DNA from: Cryphonectria parasitica EP155
Taxonomy: Eukaryota > Ascomycota > Sordariomycetes > Diaporthales > Cryphonectriaceae
Direction of reading: 5' to 3'
DNA: 64,000 nt
Assembly (NCBI RefSeq): GCF_011745365.1
Contig: NW_024468910.1
Span: forward strand, 3,004,068-3,068,067
Shown: piece by piece, positions 13,980-29,456 of the stretch
Position numbering within the stretch: position 1 is the stretch's first letter
Layout: each line of letters opens with the position of its first letter
Notes under the pieces: model-generated
What the model was told of the DNA's origin: nothing
The model's database searches: none
The model's input: the letters and a program-made list of their open reading frames with translations, nothing else
Position numbers and translations under genes: made by a program

Positions 13980-14006
13980 AAGAAGAAGAAGAAGAAGAAG
14001 AAGAAA
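13941..14006. repeat. Compound (TAG)13-(AGA)n trinucleotide array
   Basis: Thirteen TAG units run to 13979 and switch directly into a purine-only AGA/GAA array. Open frames crossing it would encode runs of Val then Glu, or on the other strand Phe/Ser then Tyr/Thr. Such frames are artefacts of the array, not genes. Confidence 0.95.
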
Positions 14007-14398
14007 AAGAGAGAGACAAAAGAGATCGGCATCGTATGTGCTCGGAACATAGTGTGTATGTTTTGTATGTGCCTCCTGACATTATCGCTACCATGATTAC
14101 ATGGCGGCGAATTTTCCCAGGAACAACCTGCTGTACCTATAGTAGTAGTAGTGTGTACTATGACAGGTGGTGTGGTGGTGTGCTGAGCTGAAAATAGAAT
14201 TTCGTATGTGACTGTACTTATGGTACTGCAGTAAACGTCTTATCTCCAAATCTTTGCAACCCCCTCATCCTTTCCTCCCCAGATCTACGCTCCATCCATT
14301 CATCTCGTTCGATTGAGCCCCCAGGTACCTCCTATTGGCCACTTGTATCTGTACAGTAAGAAGGCAAAATATGTCTAAGACCTGCAAACGCCCCCTTT

Positions 14399-14412
14399 CC
14401 CCCCCCCCCCCC
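14399..14412. repeat. Poly-C tract (14 nt)
   Basis: Fourteen consecutive C in non-coding DNA downstream (3' side) of the SMC5 gene. Confidence 0.95.
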
Positions 14413-15396
14413 TTGAACGCTATAGTTACGAAGAATCAGGCCCGGAGAAGCTTAAAAATCTCAACAATGTCTCAGCCTAGTGATGCAGGTACTGACCGTA
14501 CTGTATGTGTGTAACATGTACTCCATGACCATCTTACCAACCCCCTCCCTCCCCTTCTGGCACATGGCGCGCGGGTGTGTGTGTGTGTGTGTTTCTGAAA
14601 AGTACTCGTGATACTCCTGTGTACGGCAGCTTAGGGAAAAGATCTACTACTGCAGCTGCTACTACTACTTACGAGCTACCAATGTCCCGGCTAGGGCTGG
14701 GTGGTGGCCAATGGATGGGATGTACATAACAACAATATGCGACGAGCCGCGCCTCCGAGGGGACTGGAAACAGTTCTCGTCGTCTCCTGTTGGTCGGTCG
14801 TCCCACTCTTCCGAGGGGCGGGACATGCCATGCCCATGCCCCATGCATGTCCTGATGCTACTGCGGACTATGGTATGATTTGTTCCGTGCTGGGTGTTTT
14901 AGAAAGGTCGGTGTCGAATGTAGAGAGGCCGCCACAGGAAATCCCATGAGGTCTAGGCTCACAGGCAGCAGCAGGACACTGGTGTGCACAAGAGGCAAAA
15001 AGATCGCTTGGGTTTCTTTTGAGATTGGGGACTCTCAGATGTGCCTGTGTAATGTTCGCCATTGTGCTTGGCCGCGTGGATCTTCAGGCACGACGTGACA
15101 CCAGAGAGCATCATCTTGTGTGAATGAGGACATCTGAGCAAATTCGGCAGCTTGAAAGGGAAGACTGGTGGTACCTTGCCCTCTCGCCAATCGCCAGGGG
15201 AACTCGATCGTACACCGTATCTCTTCCCCCCTTGGGTATCATGAGAAAAAGAAAGAAGAAAAGAGAAGCCGCTTCCTCTCGCGTCATCTTGTGTAGATAA
15301 AAAGATCATCCGAACGCCATGGTACTGACAGATCCGCCGCCCAGGCCCCGTCTGCACAGAACATCGTATCTGAGGTTTGCCCTGCCTCATCATCCT

Positions 15397-19199
<3,803 letters not shown>

Positions 19200-20974
19200 T
19201 GTGCGCAGTCGGTGAGAACTCCGTTTTTTTTTGGTGGGAAAATCGAAGGGATCTGTCTAGATAGGTCGAATGCACCGAACGAGGGAATCAGCAGGAGGAG
19301 GTTGCGTATAATTGATAAGGCTGCCCAAGATGGGACGTTGCGAGATACAGAGAGAAGAGCGCGAGGACGCGGTCGACGCGTCGTTTTGACAGGGTACTTT
19401 AGTTATTGACTTAGTACTCTTGGTACTGCCTGAGCCAGCGGAGGGGCAGGAGGGTAGTAGGTAGGTGCCGGAAACCCCTTGTAAGCTGCCACAAATGTGC
19501 TGACTCAGCCAACTGGGGTTAAGTTGACTACACAGACTTAGAAGGGATCAACCTGACGATAACCTCCATTCTTCTTCAGAAACAAAATCACTGCACCCTC
19601 TCACGACATGAAACAAACTTTTGGAGAAAAATTTTTTTTGAAAGGAAACTCATTCATCATCTCGAGACATGGTACACACTTCCTCATAATCACTCTTTAT
19701 TGGTAGCTGCTTGCTTTCAAGGTTAAAGAGGCATGCAATGGAATTTGCCATGATACTGAAACTCAACACCAATGTTGCTTTTTGGTTGATTTGGAAGGCT
19801 TTTGATGCAGAGAAAGACGTCATGTCTCCACCATATTCAAGTTCTTCTTAGTGGACAAGAATGCTTGTGGGTATGGCAGTCTCTTCGTGTCATTGAACCT
19901 GCCTGCAATCTGGAAGTTGTGCTCTGCCAGGCTCTCTACCGGACCAGACTCATGAGGACACAGTATACAGGTCTGCAAACACCTCTCTGCAACTGCAATC
20001 TACAAAGGCTTTCTTCAACCTAAGGTAACATGTTGACTTGGCAGGAAGCCTAGAGTCTTGCTTGGCAAAGTGTCGTGGAAATGTTTAGGAAGGGAGGGAA
20101 GGAGGCTAGCTGGCAACGATTTGATGCATGTGAAGCAGCTGTCACTGGGATTTATCATATGACATGATCAAAGTCCTGCAGCTCCTTCAAACCCTCCAGC
20201 CTGCTATTTGGGACCTTGAGTATACGACTTCATGAACTCGGATGTTGATAACCCTTGCAAGGAGCTGGGAAGGAGCTCCGTGAAGGACAGGCAGGCAGCC
20301 TTCACTGCACCTGATTCTCACCCAGCAACCCTGAAAATCAGACCTCGGTCTATCTATTGGTTTCATCCATCCTGAATTTCTTTATGCTCTGCTCAACTGT
20401 CTACCAGCCAACACTTTGAAGCTTCTTCCCTGTTTTGACTCTGCAACTTTCCCACCTCAAGACGTGTCTCGGCATCAGGTTGAGAGATTGGCCGTCATAT
20501 TTTTTTGGTTGTCAATTTTTTTTTATTGACAAATTGCTTCAGGTTTCGGCTTTCTATTGGTGTCTAGAGTTCCTAGTCGCCCTCAGAAAGTCACCAGACC
20601 TCAACCGCGTCCAACCTCAGACACAACAACATTCCAATCCCCCACCCCACCCCACACCACCTTCACGTCCAACACCACATCTCCACGACTTTTTCTAGCC
20701 ACAATCTGCTGTGCAGCACTGTTTACGTGACAAGATTCACTCCAATCCCCCCAGCCCTAACTTCCACTCATTCTTGCTCATCTGAAGTTTCACTTCCTGA
20801 AATCGTCTTCTTTTCAAGTCGACTGCTCCACTGATCCATCCAAGGCTGGTGCTCCAGCCAGCCCAGTTCTTGACCTCCGGCTCTTCTCCTTCAACGTTGT
20901 TTACTTCACACAAAACACGTGTGCTATGTGTTGAGGACTGTTAGCAACATCGCCGCCCTTGAAGAAGCTTCACC
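19200..20974. other. Divergent intergenic region between smc5 and the NIM1-family kinase
   Basis: 1.8 kb holding both 5' flanks. The part next to smc5 carries ACGCGT at 19376-19381. The part next to the kinase is CT-rich with T-runs and several short upstream frames (for example 20435-20698), consistent with a long 5' leader. A CACGTG hexamer is at 20916-20921, about 55 bp before the kinase start. No further gene is visible. Confidence 0.6.
19376..19381. promoter_or_regulatory. ACGCGT, possible MluI cell-cycle box
   Basis: The hexamer is about 180 bp upstream of the smc5 start codon. In yeasts MBF binds ACGCGT to drive G1/S genes, including DNA maintenance genes. A single hexamer is weak evidence; its position in front of an SMC gene is suggestive. 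Confidence 0.35.
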
Positions 20975-23900
20975 ATGGACGTGCACAATCAGCACTCTGT
21001 CCAAGGCTCTTCCTCTCGTGTTCCTCTAGGCGAGAATCCAAAGTATGCAAACAGCGTGCCTTCTGGAGGTCGCCCACCTCAACAACTCAACAGTGTTTAC
21101 GAGACTGAGTCCAAGGAAAACTTTCTCGTCCCTGCTGAGAATGTGAAGGCCTCTCGAAAGCCGAAGCAATCGGCAAGGAACACGTCTCGACCCCCCGTCG
21201 ACCCCCGTCTGTCGTCCGTCCTCTCTCAGGCGTCGCAAAGTCACAATGCCTCGAACCGTAACTCCCAAGTCTCGACCGTGTCCGACTCGACTGTGAACTC
21301 GGCCGAGAGCAGGCTGAAGTCGTATATTGGACCATGGCAACTGGGCAAGACCCTGGGCAAGGGCTCGTCGGCACGCGTGCGCCTGGCTCGCCACCGTGTC
21401 ACCCACCAGTCCGTCGCCGTCAAGATCATCTCGAAGAAGACGGCTTATCTATCCCAGGCAGGCAGCATCGCCCAGCTGGACCGACTGGAGAAGCACTCCC
21501 CAGCTGAGGAGGATGGCGTCCGCCGCTTACCTGTAACGGTCGAGCGAGAGATCGCCATCATGAAGCTCATTGAGCACCCAAATATCATCCAGATTCTGGA
21601 TGTGTGGGAGAATCGCAACGAGATGTAACCTCCCCTCTTCCTTTCCGTTTCCCTCCTCCTTCTCTCTCTATCTAGGTTTTCGGCGTTTACTAAACCACTT
21701 GTTCTGACAGTTACCTTATTCTCGAGTACTGCGAGTCGAGCGACATGTTCTCCTGGATCAACAAGTATGGACCTCTGAGCGAGCACGATACCGTCTATGT
21801 TTTCCGGCAGATGATGTGCGCCATGGAGTACTGCCACTCTTTCAACATCTGTCATCGCGACCTGAAGCCCGAGAACATCCTCCTGTCGGATGATGGCGAG
21901 GTCAAGATCATCGACTTCGGCATGGCCGCTCTTCACCAGAATGACCAGAACCTGCGCACCGCCTGTGGCAGTCCTCACTATGCTGCGCCCGAGCTCCTCA
22001 AGTCCAAGACCTACCGCGGCGACAAGGCCGATGTCTGGAGCATGGGGGTGATCTTGTACGCCATGCTGGCTCAGCGGCTTCCGTTCGACGATCCACATCT
22101 TCCAACGATACTGTCGCTGTCGAAGAGGGCCATCTATACGATGCCGGACGAGCTCAGCCGCGACGCCAAGGACATGATCCGACGCATCTTGGTCACCGAC
22201 CCGGACAAGCGCATCTCGATCGTCGAAATGTGGGACCACCCCCTGATCAAGAAGTACGATGGCAAGCCAGGCTTTGAGAAGCACAAGAAGCAGCCAGTCG
22301 ATATGCAGGCGAGATCGACAAACGCCCTGCTCAGCCCTCGCGACATCGATCCCCAGATCCTGCGCCAGCTACGGGCTATGTGGCACTCGTCTGATATCAA
22401 GGAGATCAAGGCTAAGCTCACCAGCAAGGGACCCAACGAACAGAAGGTGTTCTATCATCTCCTCTTGGCACGCCGCGAACGCTTGCTGGAGAACTACGAC
22501 CCAGAGTTGACACACTCTTCTAGCGACTACCACCACCTTCTGCGACCCAAAGCCTGGGCCACGCGGGTCTCGACTCGCGACTTCCACAAGCACGGACGCA
22601 CGCCATCCCGATTCACCGTCATCTCAACCATTGCCGATACAGAGGCCGGAGGTACAGTGCGTAGCTATGACCCTTATCATGCCTCGCGCGACCTGGCGCC
22701 CGTGCAGGCTAGCCACGCGAAGATTACTATTCACCGCGGCAAGCTGGAGCCAGGTGCCGCAAGAAGTGTCGCGTCGGGGTCTGTGCCTTCCAGAGTGGGA
22801 ACGGGAGCACCTTCACGCGTGTCGAGACGGATGAATTCATCCCTTCGTGCCCGCACCGTGAGCTATGCCCAGTCACAACCCAGCTCCATGAGTTCCATCC
22901 GCAGTAGTCGCCATGGCACCTCCAGTGTGCTCGTCAAGCAGCGAAACAAGCGTGGTGTGGACTTTTCCAGTGTTCGAAAGGGGGTTGCTGCACAGGGATC
23001 TCAGAGGCGTCGGGGCGTCGATGCGAGGATCATTGTCTCTGCTAGCATCGCCGGCGACCAGACCACTTATGGTAGGGACAACACCTCACCGCAGAGCCCT
23101 TGCAACAAGAAGATTAAGCAAGAGGACACGGATTCTGAAGACGCGCTCAACATTCTTCACTCCATAGAGCCTGTCTTCGACGAGGAGATGATCCGTTTCA
23201 GCCACAGTATCGCCAAAGACTGCGACGATGCCTTTGGGAGCTCGCTGATCGGCTCGCCCTCTGACACGGGAGCCAGAAACATCCGATCGAGTTTGACTCC
23301 GTTCAGCATTGACTTTGATCCTCCTTCGATCCAGAGGACTCCTGAGCCGGTCTACAACGCCGTCAGACCTTGGGATTCGCGACCACTGCCTCCGACGCCC
23401 CCGAACGAACTGACCCCGAGCCCCCCGCGACTAAAATCGACAAGAGTTGACGCATCCTCCCGGTACGATGCCGACAGCGCTTTGAGCGTGGCTCCTCTGA
23501 AACTCCCATCTACAAGCCAGCGACGAACGGCATCCGCTCCTCTCTACGCGACTCATCAGGCCCGCGACGCGACACCCCTGCCGTCCATCTTTGAGAATTC
23601 TTCAGACGCCTTCAATGGCCAGCCTCGGATTGTATCAGCACCCACGCCAAGCATGGCAGGGGCTTTGCCCACTCCAAATGACAACAAGAACCTCGACTTC
23701 CTGGCTAGGGCCGAGCAGACAATTCGCCTTGTGGAGTCGCCCACTGCGAGGAAGGCAGCCCCATCGTCTCTTGTCCCGGCCCCTCTGAACGTGCGCAAGA
23801 AAGCCTCACGCGACGGTACTGATCCTATAGGTCTTCGCCAGGTGTCTCGGGATGAGCAAATTCCAAAGAAGAAACAAAGCTTTCACAACCACCAGCTCAA

Positions 23901-24932
23901 GGATCTCCCTGAGGAGCCTGCTAAGTGTGGTAAATCCAGCAGCAACGGCTCGTCTCTAGGTCGAAAGAAGACGCTCTCGTCCTGGTTCCGCCGCGCTTCG
24001 AAGACAAGCTCCAAAGGCGATGTGTCGGAGAAGGTTGATACCTCCACGGTGGATGAGGATAAGAACCAGGAGATGCCTGCACCTAGGCCCCCACAGAGAT
24101 TCTGTTCGACGTCTACCGACGCGGCGCCGCCCGTCGCGGTTATGCAGCCATCCAAGAAGAAGAGCCTCATGTTTTGGAAGAGCGGTTCTAAGAGTGACCA
24201 TCGCATGTCCATCGCGGGTAAGCAACGGGGTGTTGATGTTCATGGCTTGTGCGCGCACGCCCTTTCTAAGATTTCTGGATGCACTGACCACTTTACTTTT
24301 TAATATTTGAAGTCGCAGGTGTGGAACGTGAGAGTGACTCTTCCAGTCCCGATCCAGAGCGTGTGCTAGCTCGTGCCGGCACCACGACGCATCACGGCGA
24401 AGACAACCACAGCGCCAACGCACGTAAGATCGAGCCGCAGCAGAACTGGCTGGCGCGGCTGTTCCGAGTGAAGCCAGCGATGCGGTACCTCTGCCTACAG
24501 ATGTCTTGCCGCCGTGCCCGGCAGGAGGTTACGATCCTGCTGCGGGAGTGGCGCAAGTGGGGTATGCGGGATGTCGAGGTTGACAAGGACCGCAACATCG
24601 TGTTTGCACGAGTGGGCAAGAAGAACTGTAAGTCAAGATACATGTTCCATGACACGACGGTCGGGATTACGAGCTGACAGACACACTCTCTCCCTGTTTC
24701 CCCCTGAGCAGTCCTCCACATCAAGGAAGTTCACTTCGCCGTCGAAATCATCACGGTGATTGAGCATGGCAGGCGCAACCACCTCAGCATTATCCGCTTC
24801 ACGCAGGAGAAAGGAGCCGCCAGCAGCTTCCACAAGGTTGTGGATACGATGAACAGCGTCTTCTCCAGCCGCAACATCCTGGTTCAGGATGGTCGCAAAG
24901 CCAAGATGATGATCAAGACGCTCAACTCCTAG
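20975..24932 (+). CDS. NIM1-family serine/threonine protein kinase (Gin4/Hsl1/Cdr2-like)
   Basis: Four exons: 20975-21624, 21711-24217, 24319-24627 and 24712-24932, about 1228 aa. A Ser-rich leader precedes the kinase domain (about 122-400): glycine loop LGKGSSARV (127-135), VAVK with Lys150, HRDLKPEN with Asp267, and DFG with Asp285. An insertion in the N-lobe after IISKK (about 165-190) is characteristic of the Gin4/Hsl1/Cdr branch. A long Ser/Pro/Arg-rich linker follows, then a conserved C-terminus from NWLARLFRVKP to the end, which looks like the KA1-type membrane-binding domain of Hsl1/Gin4. Relatives phosphorylate septin or morphogenesis-checkpoint targets (Swe1/Wee1 axis) at the bud neck or cortex. 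All catalytic residues are present. The family is clear; I cannot separate the Gin4, Hsl1 and Cdr2 orthologues. Confidence 0.94.
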
Positions 24933-27381
24933 CCGGAGATCTTGTGGTCGTCATCTGGGTAGGAAACTGAGAGTGACCCCTCGACTTCCTCGCAGTCGAA
25001 ATGGGAAATGGGCGTACTGTGCGGTTTGATGCGGCCTCTTGTTGCTGCAAGCTGGTAATAACGCCCTCTTCCCAATTCAATTGTGTGTTGAAACAACAAC
25101 ACCTTCCTTGAAGCAGACCATTTCGAAGGGATCTTCCAGGAAAAGTTGGTTGATTTGACATTCGCCTCTCCCTTTTCTCTTACCCTCGCGTAACAACCAC
25201 TGAAGAACAATATCACCCAAAAAAAAAAAAAAAAATCACTCAGTGCAGGGGAACCAAAGCTCAATTTTGAGTAGCAGCCTCAATTACTGGCTACTTATTG
25301 TTGAGGAAAAGGTATTGGGCCGGAGAGGATGGGTGCGAGTTGGATGATGTCTTTGCGGCAAACTTGACATAAATTATTTCTTTCTACTTTTAAGAACAAT
25401 AATACAATTGAGCGAGTGGGATGGACGGGTCATCGTGATAGGGCTGGCGGTGGCTAATGAATGGCACAGACACGGTCGGGCAAGAATGACCCTGGTCTTT
25501 GGCTCTCTTTACAGCAGCATCGCATGGCTCAGAGCTATCTCATAGCAAGAGCTGTCCAGTATTGGACACTGAGTTTCTGTGGAAGATGGCTGGCATTGTT
25601 TCTATACGTTTACTGGTGCTGGGTTCATGTTTTACAGAGGAGGAGGGGAATGGGAGAGCAGATCAGAGACTTGCTCAGTAATGAACCTGTGCTGAAAGAA
25701 ATATGCCTTGTTCAAGGGGTTGCATACCCTTCAACTTAGGCTACCTGAGAACGAACAAACTAGCTTGCGCCAGTGATAGACACAGGACTGGTATGTAAAG
25801 AACAAGAACAATTTTATCATTAGTCAGACCAAAGACGACACACGCGACGATGCCGATAATTGCTTGCTGTTCCGAACGGAGGAGAGTCGGGTGTGGCCGT
25901 AACTTTTACCACGATATAGTGGAGGAAGCCGCCAGTCGGAGAATACCGGCAAATGCTATCGACCTCGGCTCAGCTGCCAGAGGCAACTCGGTAGATCGGA
26001 GGTCAAGTGGGTCCTTCCCATTCGTGGCCCCGTTTGTAGCTGTACATTATGTATTACGTCTATTAAGTGAATCTACTGGATACTTTCTGACAGCTGATAC
26101 TGTTCCTCCTTGCCGAGATACGATATCGGCTTCAAAAATCTGGGGGAAAGAGATGTGGGGCTCCTGCGATGAGGTTCAGTCAGTAATGGATTTGTGACAA
26201 ATGTTTGGTGGTGGTCGATGTTTACCAATTGAAATCTGATTTTTTCTTCTGTTCCTTTTCATCTTTCTTGACTGTGGTACTTATTACAGTAGTATTAATA
26301 GAAGAGGGGGCGAAAGAGTACTTCATATTGTAAAGTCTGGTTGGAACTTTCTCCCCTCGTCCGGTTATGACCTCACCACACTCAACCCCACTATCCACTG
26401 GCTGCATGCACTGTAAGTTCCTTCTGGGCGGGCGGCCTTGACCCTTCCTCACATGTCAAATGCAGGGGGACTGCAAGAACCACCCCTCCCCTGTCAAGGC
26501 GGCACAGACACGCTGCAGAGAAGAGACATACTAAGGAAACTACGACCAGAGCAGGTAACAACCACGGGCTGGGCAGTTTCCTCTTTTTGTTTTGTTAGAA
26601 CGAACCCCAGGTCCCTTTCACAAGCGCGTCATCACCCACCAGTGCCACCCCTCCCTGGTCCAACCCGCGGCTAAGGTTTTGCTGGGGCTGAGGGGAAAGG
26701 GAGACAAGGACCTCCTCTTACCCGAAGAATACCGAACGATCGTTCCGGGGTAAAGGTAAGATTCAGGTTCACACGCAGAGTCATAGGGGCGTGTGTGTTC
26801 GTGTGTGTGAGTTGTACCTTGGTTGGCCCTTGCTTGGTTTCTTGGTGTATTCGCCATTGGATTGACTGATATATTGGACGTGGGCTAGTCTTTCGGTTGA
26901 AGGAGGACAAGATCGGGTGAATCTTCCTCTCATTTATTTTATTCGTTGTAAGAGGAATCCATCCAGAGAGAGAGAAAAGGAGGGGAAAGGTCGATCAACC
27001 TCCTATTATAATCTTTTTGTAAGTGCTCTCTTCTCTCTCTTCTTATTCTTATGTCTTTGTGTACTCTCGGCTGGTGAAGTGGGATTCTTTCTGACCTGAC
27101 GTGTGGTGCCTTCTAGATACTTATTCATACTCACGACACCACATTGGAGTAGCAACAAGGGTGTTCCTAAGTGTGGACACAGCATTTCTTCCACCAACCA
27201 TCCGTACCCACGAAGAAGAACGACTTGGGAAGACATACCTACTTGGTAGAGAAACCAAGCTTGGGGGCAATCTGACACGCGCGAGAGGAGAGACAGACGG
27301 ACGCTGTTGCAGCCCACTGATTCATCCACCCACCCGACCATTCTATCTCACAAACGACGACAACGACGACAATTACAGGCC
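24933..27381. other. Intergenic region, kinase to malate synthase
   Basis: 2.4 kb with no recognisable coding. It contains a 17-nt A run at 25219-25235 in the kinase 3' flank and CT-rich and CA-rich stretches before malate synthase, probably its promoter and leader. An upstream ATG at 27307 is in frame with malate synthase but adds residues unlike the family. Confidence 0.6.
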
Positions 27382-29456
27382 ATGGCCTCCACCGATACCA
27401 TTCTGCAGGGCGTCAGCATCCTCGGCGCCGTCCAGGAGGAGCACCGCAAGATCCTGACCCCCCAGGCCGTCGCCTTCCTGGCCCTGCTGCACCGCTCCTT
27501 CAACGGCACGCGCAAGCAGCTGCTGGAGCACCGCAAGATCCGCCAAGCTGAGCTGGACAAGGGCGTTCTCCCAGATTTCCTGCCCGAAACTAAGCACATC
27601 CGCGATAATGCCACCTGGAAGGGTGCACCACCGGCACCGGGGCTGGTGGACCGCCGTGTCGAGATCACAGGCCCGACGGATCGCAAGATGGTTGTGAACG
27701 CATTGAACTCGGATGTCTGGACCTATATGGCTGATTTTGAGGGTGAGTCACCTTGCACTGATATATAACACCTCTTAGAAGGGGATGGGGGGGAACTCCA
27801 TGGAACATTTGAAGAGACGCAGGGGCTGACCAAAACCAACCGTTGCCTGTGCACACAACAGACTCCTCCGCGCCGACATGGGAGAATATGATCAACGGCC
27901 AGGTCAACCTGTATGATGCCAACCGGAGACAGGTGGACTTCAAGCAAGGCAGCAAGGAGTACAAGCTGCGCACGGACCGGACGCTTCCCACACTCATTGT
28001 TCGCCCTCGTGGTTGGCACCTCGACGAGAAGCACGTCACGGTGGACGGCGAGCCCATATCGGGATCACTCTTCGACTTTGGCCTGTACTTTTACCACAAT
28101 GCCTTCCAGCTGGTGAAGCTGGGCTTCGGCCCTTACTTTTACCTGCCTAAGATGGAGTCGCATCTCGAGGCGCGGCTGTGGAACGACGTCTTCAACCTAG
28201 CACAGGACTATATCGGCATGCCCCGCGGCACCATCCGCGGCACGGTACTGATCGAGACCATCCTGGCCGCCTTTGAGATGGACGAGATCATCTACGAGCT
28301 GCGCGATCACTCGAGCGGGCTCAACTGCGGCCGCTGGGACTACATCTTCAGTGTCATCAAGAAATTCCGCCAGAACAGCAACTTTGTCCTTCCCGATCGC
28401 AGCGCCGTCACCATGACCGTCCCATTTATGGATGCATATGTCAAACTGCTCATCCAGACCTGCCACAAGCGCGGAGTACACGCCATGGGCGGTATGGCCG
28501 CCCAGATCCCCATCAAGGACGACAAGGCGGCCAATGATAAGGCCATGGATGGTGTGCGGGCTGATAAGCTGCGGGAGGTGCACGCAGGACATGATGGGTG
28601 AGTTTCTGACATCGTATGGATGGATAATGGGTGAATGGTTGATGGGACAGCTGTCACTAACCAGGAACATTTGGTGTCATAGAACTTGGGTCGCCCATCC
28701 TGCCCTGGCACCTATCGCCACCGAGATCTTCAACAAGAACATGCCGACGCCCAACCAGCTCTTCAATCGCCGCGAGGACGTCAGCATCGGACAGAACGAC
28801 CTGCTGAACATGAATGTACCAGGAAAGATCACCGAGGAGGGCATCCGCAAGAACCTCAACATTGGTCTCGGCTATATGGAGGCCTGGGTCAGGGGCGTCG
28901 GATGTGTCCCCATCAACTATCTCATGTGAGCAGCTGGCTTGATTTGAGTTTTCTCCTGCTCCTTTCTTTGCCCCCCCCCCCCCCAAAAAAAAACCCACGC
29001 GCGACAAACACAAACACACCTTGACCCCACTCCACCCACTCACCTACCCATCCCTTTTCTTTGTGCTTGACCTCGTACGCACAGTTAGCTGACCACGCGA
29101 GACAGGGAGGACGCTGCGACGGCTGAGGTGTCTCGGAGCCAGCTCTGGCAGTGGGTCCGCCACGGCGTGACCACCGCCGAGGGCAAGCGCGTCGACAAGG
29201 CCTACGCGCTCAAGCTTCTCAAGGAGCAGGCCGACGAGCTTGCCAAGAAGGCTGGCCAGGGCAACAAGTTCCACCTGGCTGCACAGTACTTCTCGGGCCA
29301 GGTGACGGGCGAGGACTATGCCGACTTTTTGACTTCGTAAGTCACCAACGGTCGAAGAAGAAAAAAGTTGAAGCGCTAATTCATTGTGTTCGCTGCAGAT
29401 TGCTTTATAACGAAATCACTACCGTGGGGAACGCCGCGCCTGCGTCAAAGCTGTGA
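27382..29456 (+). CDS. acuE: Malate synthase, glyoxylate cycle, peroxisomal (AcuE type)
   Basis: Condenses acetyl-CoA with glyoxylate to malate, allowing growth on acetate, fatty acids and other C2 sources. Five exons: 27382-27742, 27862-28597, 28683-28925, 29106-29336 and 29399-29456, about 542 aa, the normal fungal length. All introns are GT..AG with CTGAC, CTAAC, CTGAC and CTAAT branch sites. Family landmarks: RPRGWHL (about 168-174), Glu252 in [11 protein letters not shown] and Asp280 in GLNCGRWDY as likely Mg ligands (spacing 28), [17 protein letters not shown] spliced across intron 2, and MEDAATAE with Asp449 as probable catalytic base. The protein ends in SKL, a type 1 peroxisomal signal, encoded by the small last exon. 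Intron 3 contains C14A9. The start MASTDT fits the family; the in-frame ATG at 27307 was not used. Confidence 0.98.

Larger units (their letters stand above)
2908..15396. other. 12.5 kb stretch without a recognisable gene
   Basis: No open frame here shows a recognisable domain or joins into a plausible spliced gene. Open frames of up to about 170 codons exist but have low-complexity or shuffled composition. The stretch contains CT-rich tracts (about 3600-3665), poly-G tracts (3038-3047, 3118-3132, 4373-4381, 4681-4693, 13481-13491), microsatellites listed separately, a hairpin of 7-bp ACCCCCC/GGGGGGT arms at 12720-12738, and several copies of a GTACCATAGTAC-like motif (for example 8119-8130 and 9077-9088). 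Untranslated regions, long non-coding transcripts or fast-evolving small genes cannot be excluded. Confidence 0.6.

Noticed and set aside
13676..14191. Frame of 171 codons with Val and Glu runs
   Set aside because: It is created by the TAG/AGA microsatellite; no domain and no splice support.
14281..14330. tRNA-like B-box around GTTCGATTGAGCC
   Set aside because: Does not match GGTTCRANNCC and has no A-box or cloverleaf arms at the right distance.
27307..27381. Upstream in-frame start for malate synthase
   Set aside because: It would add 25 residues of His/Arg/Gln-rich sequence absent from the family; the start at 27382 (MASTDT) is the family-like one.
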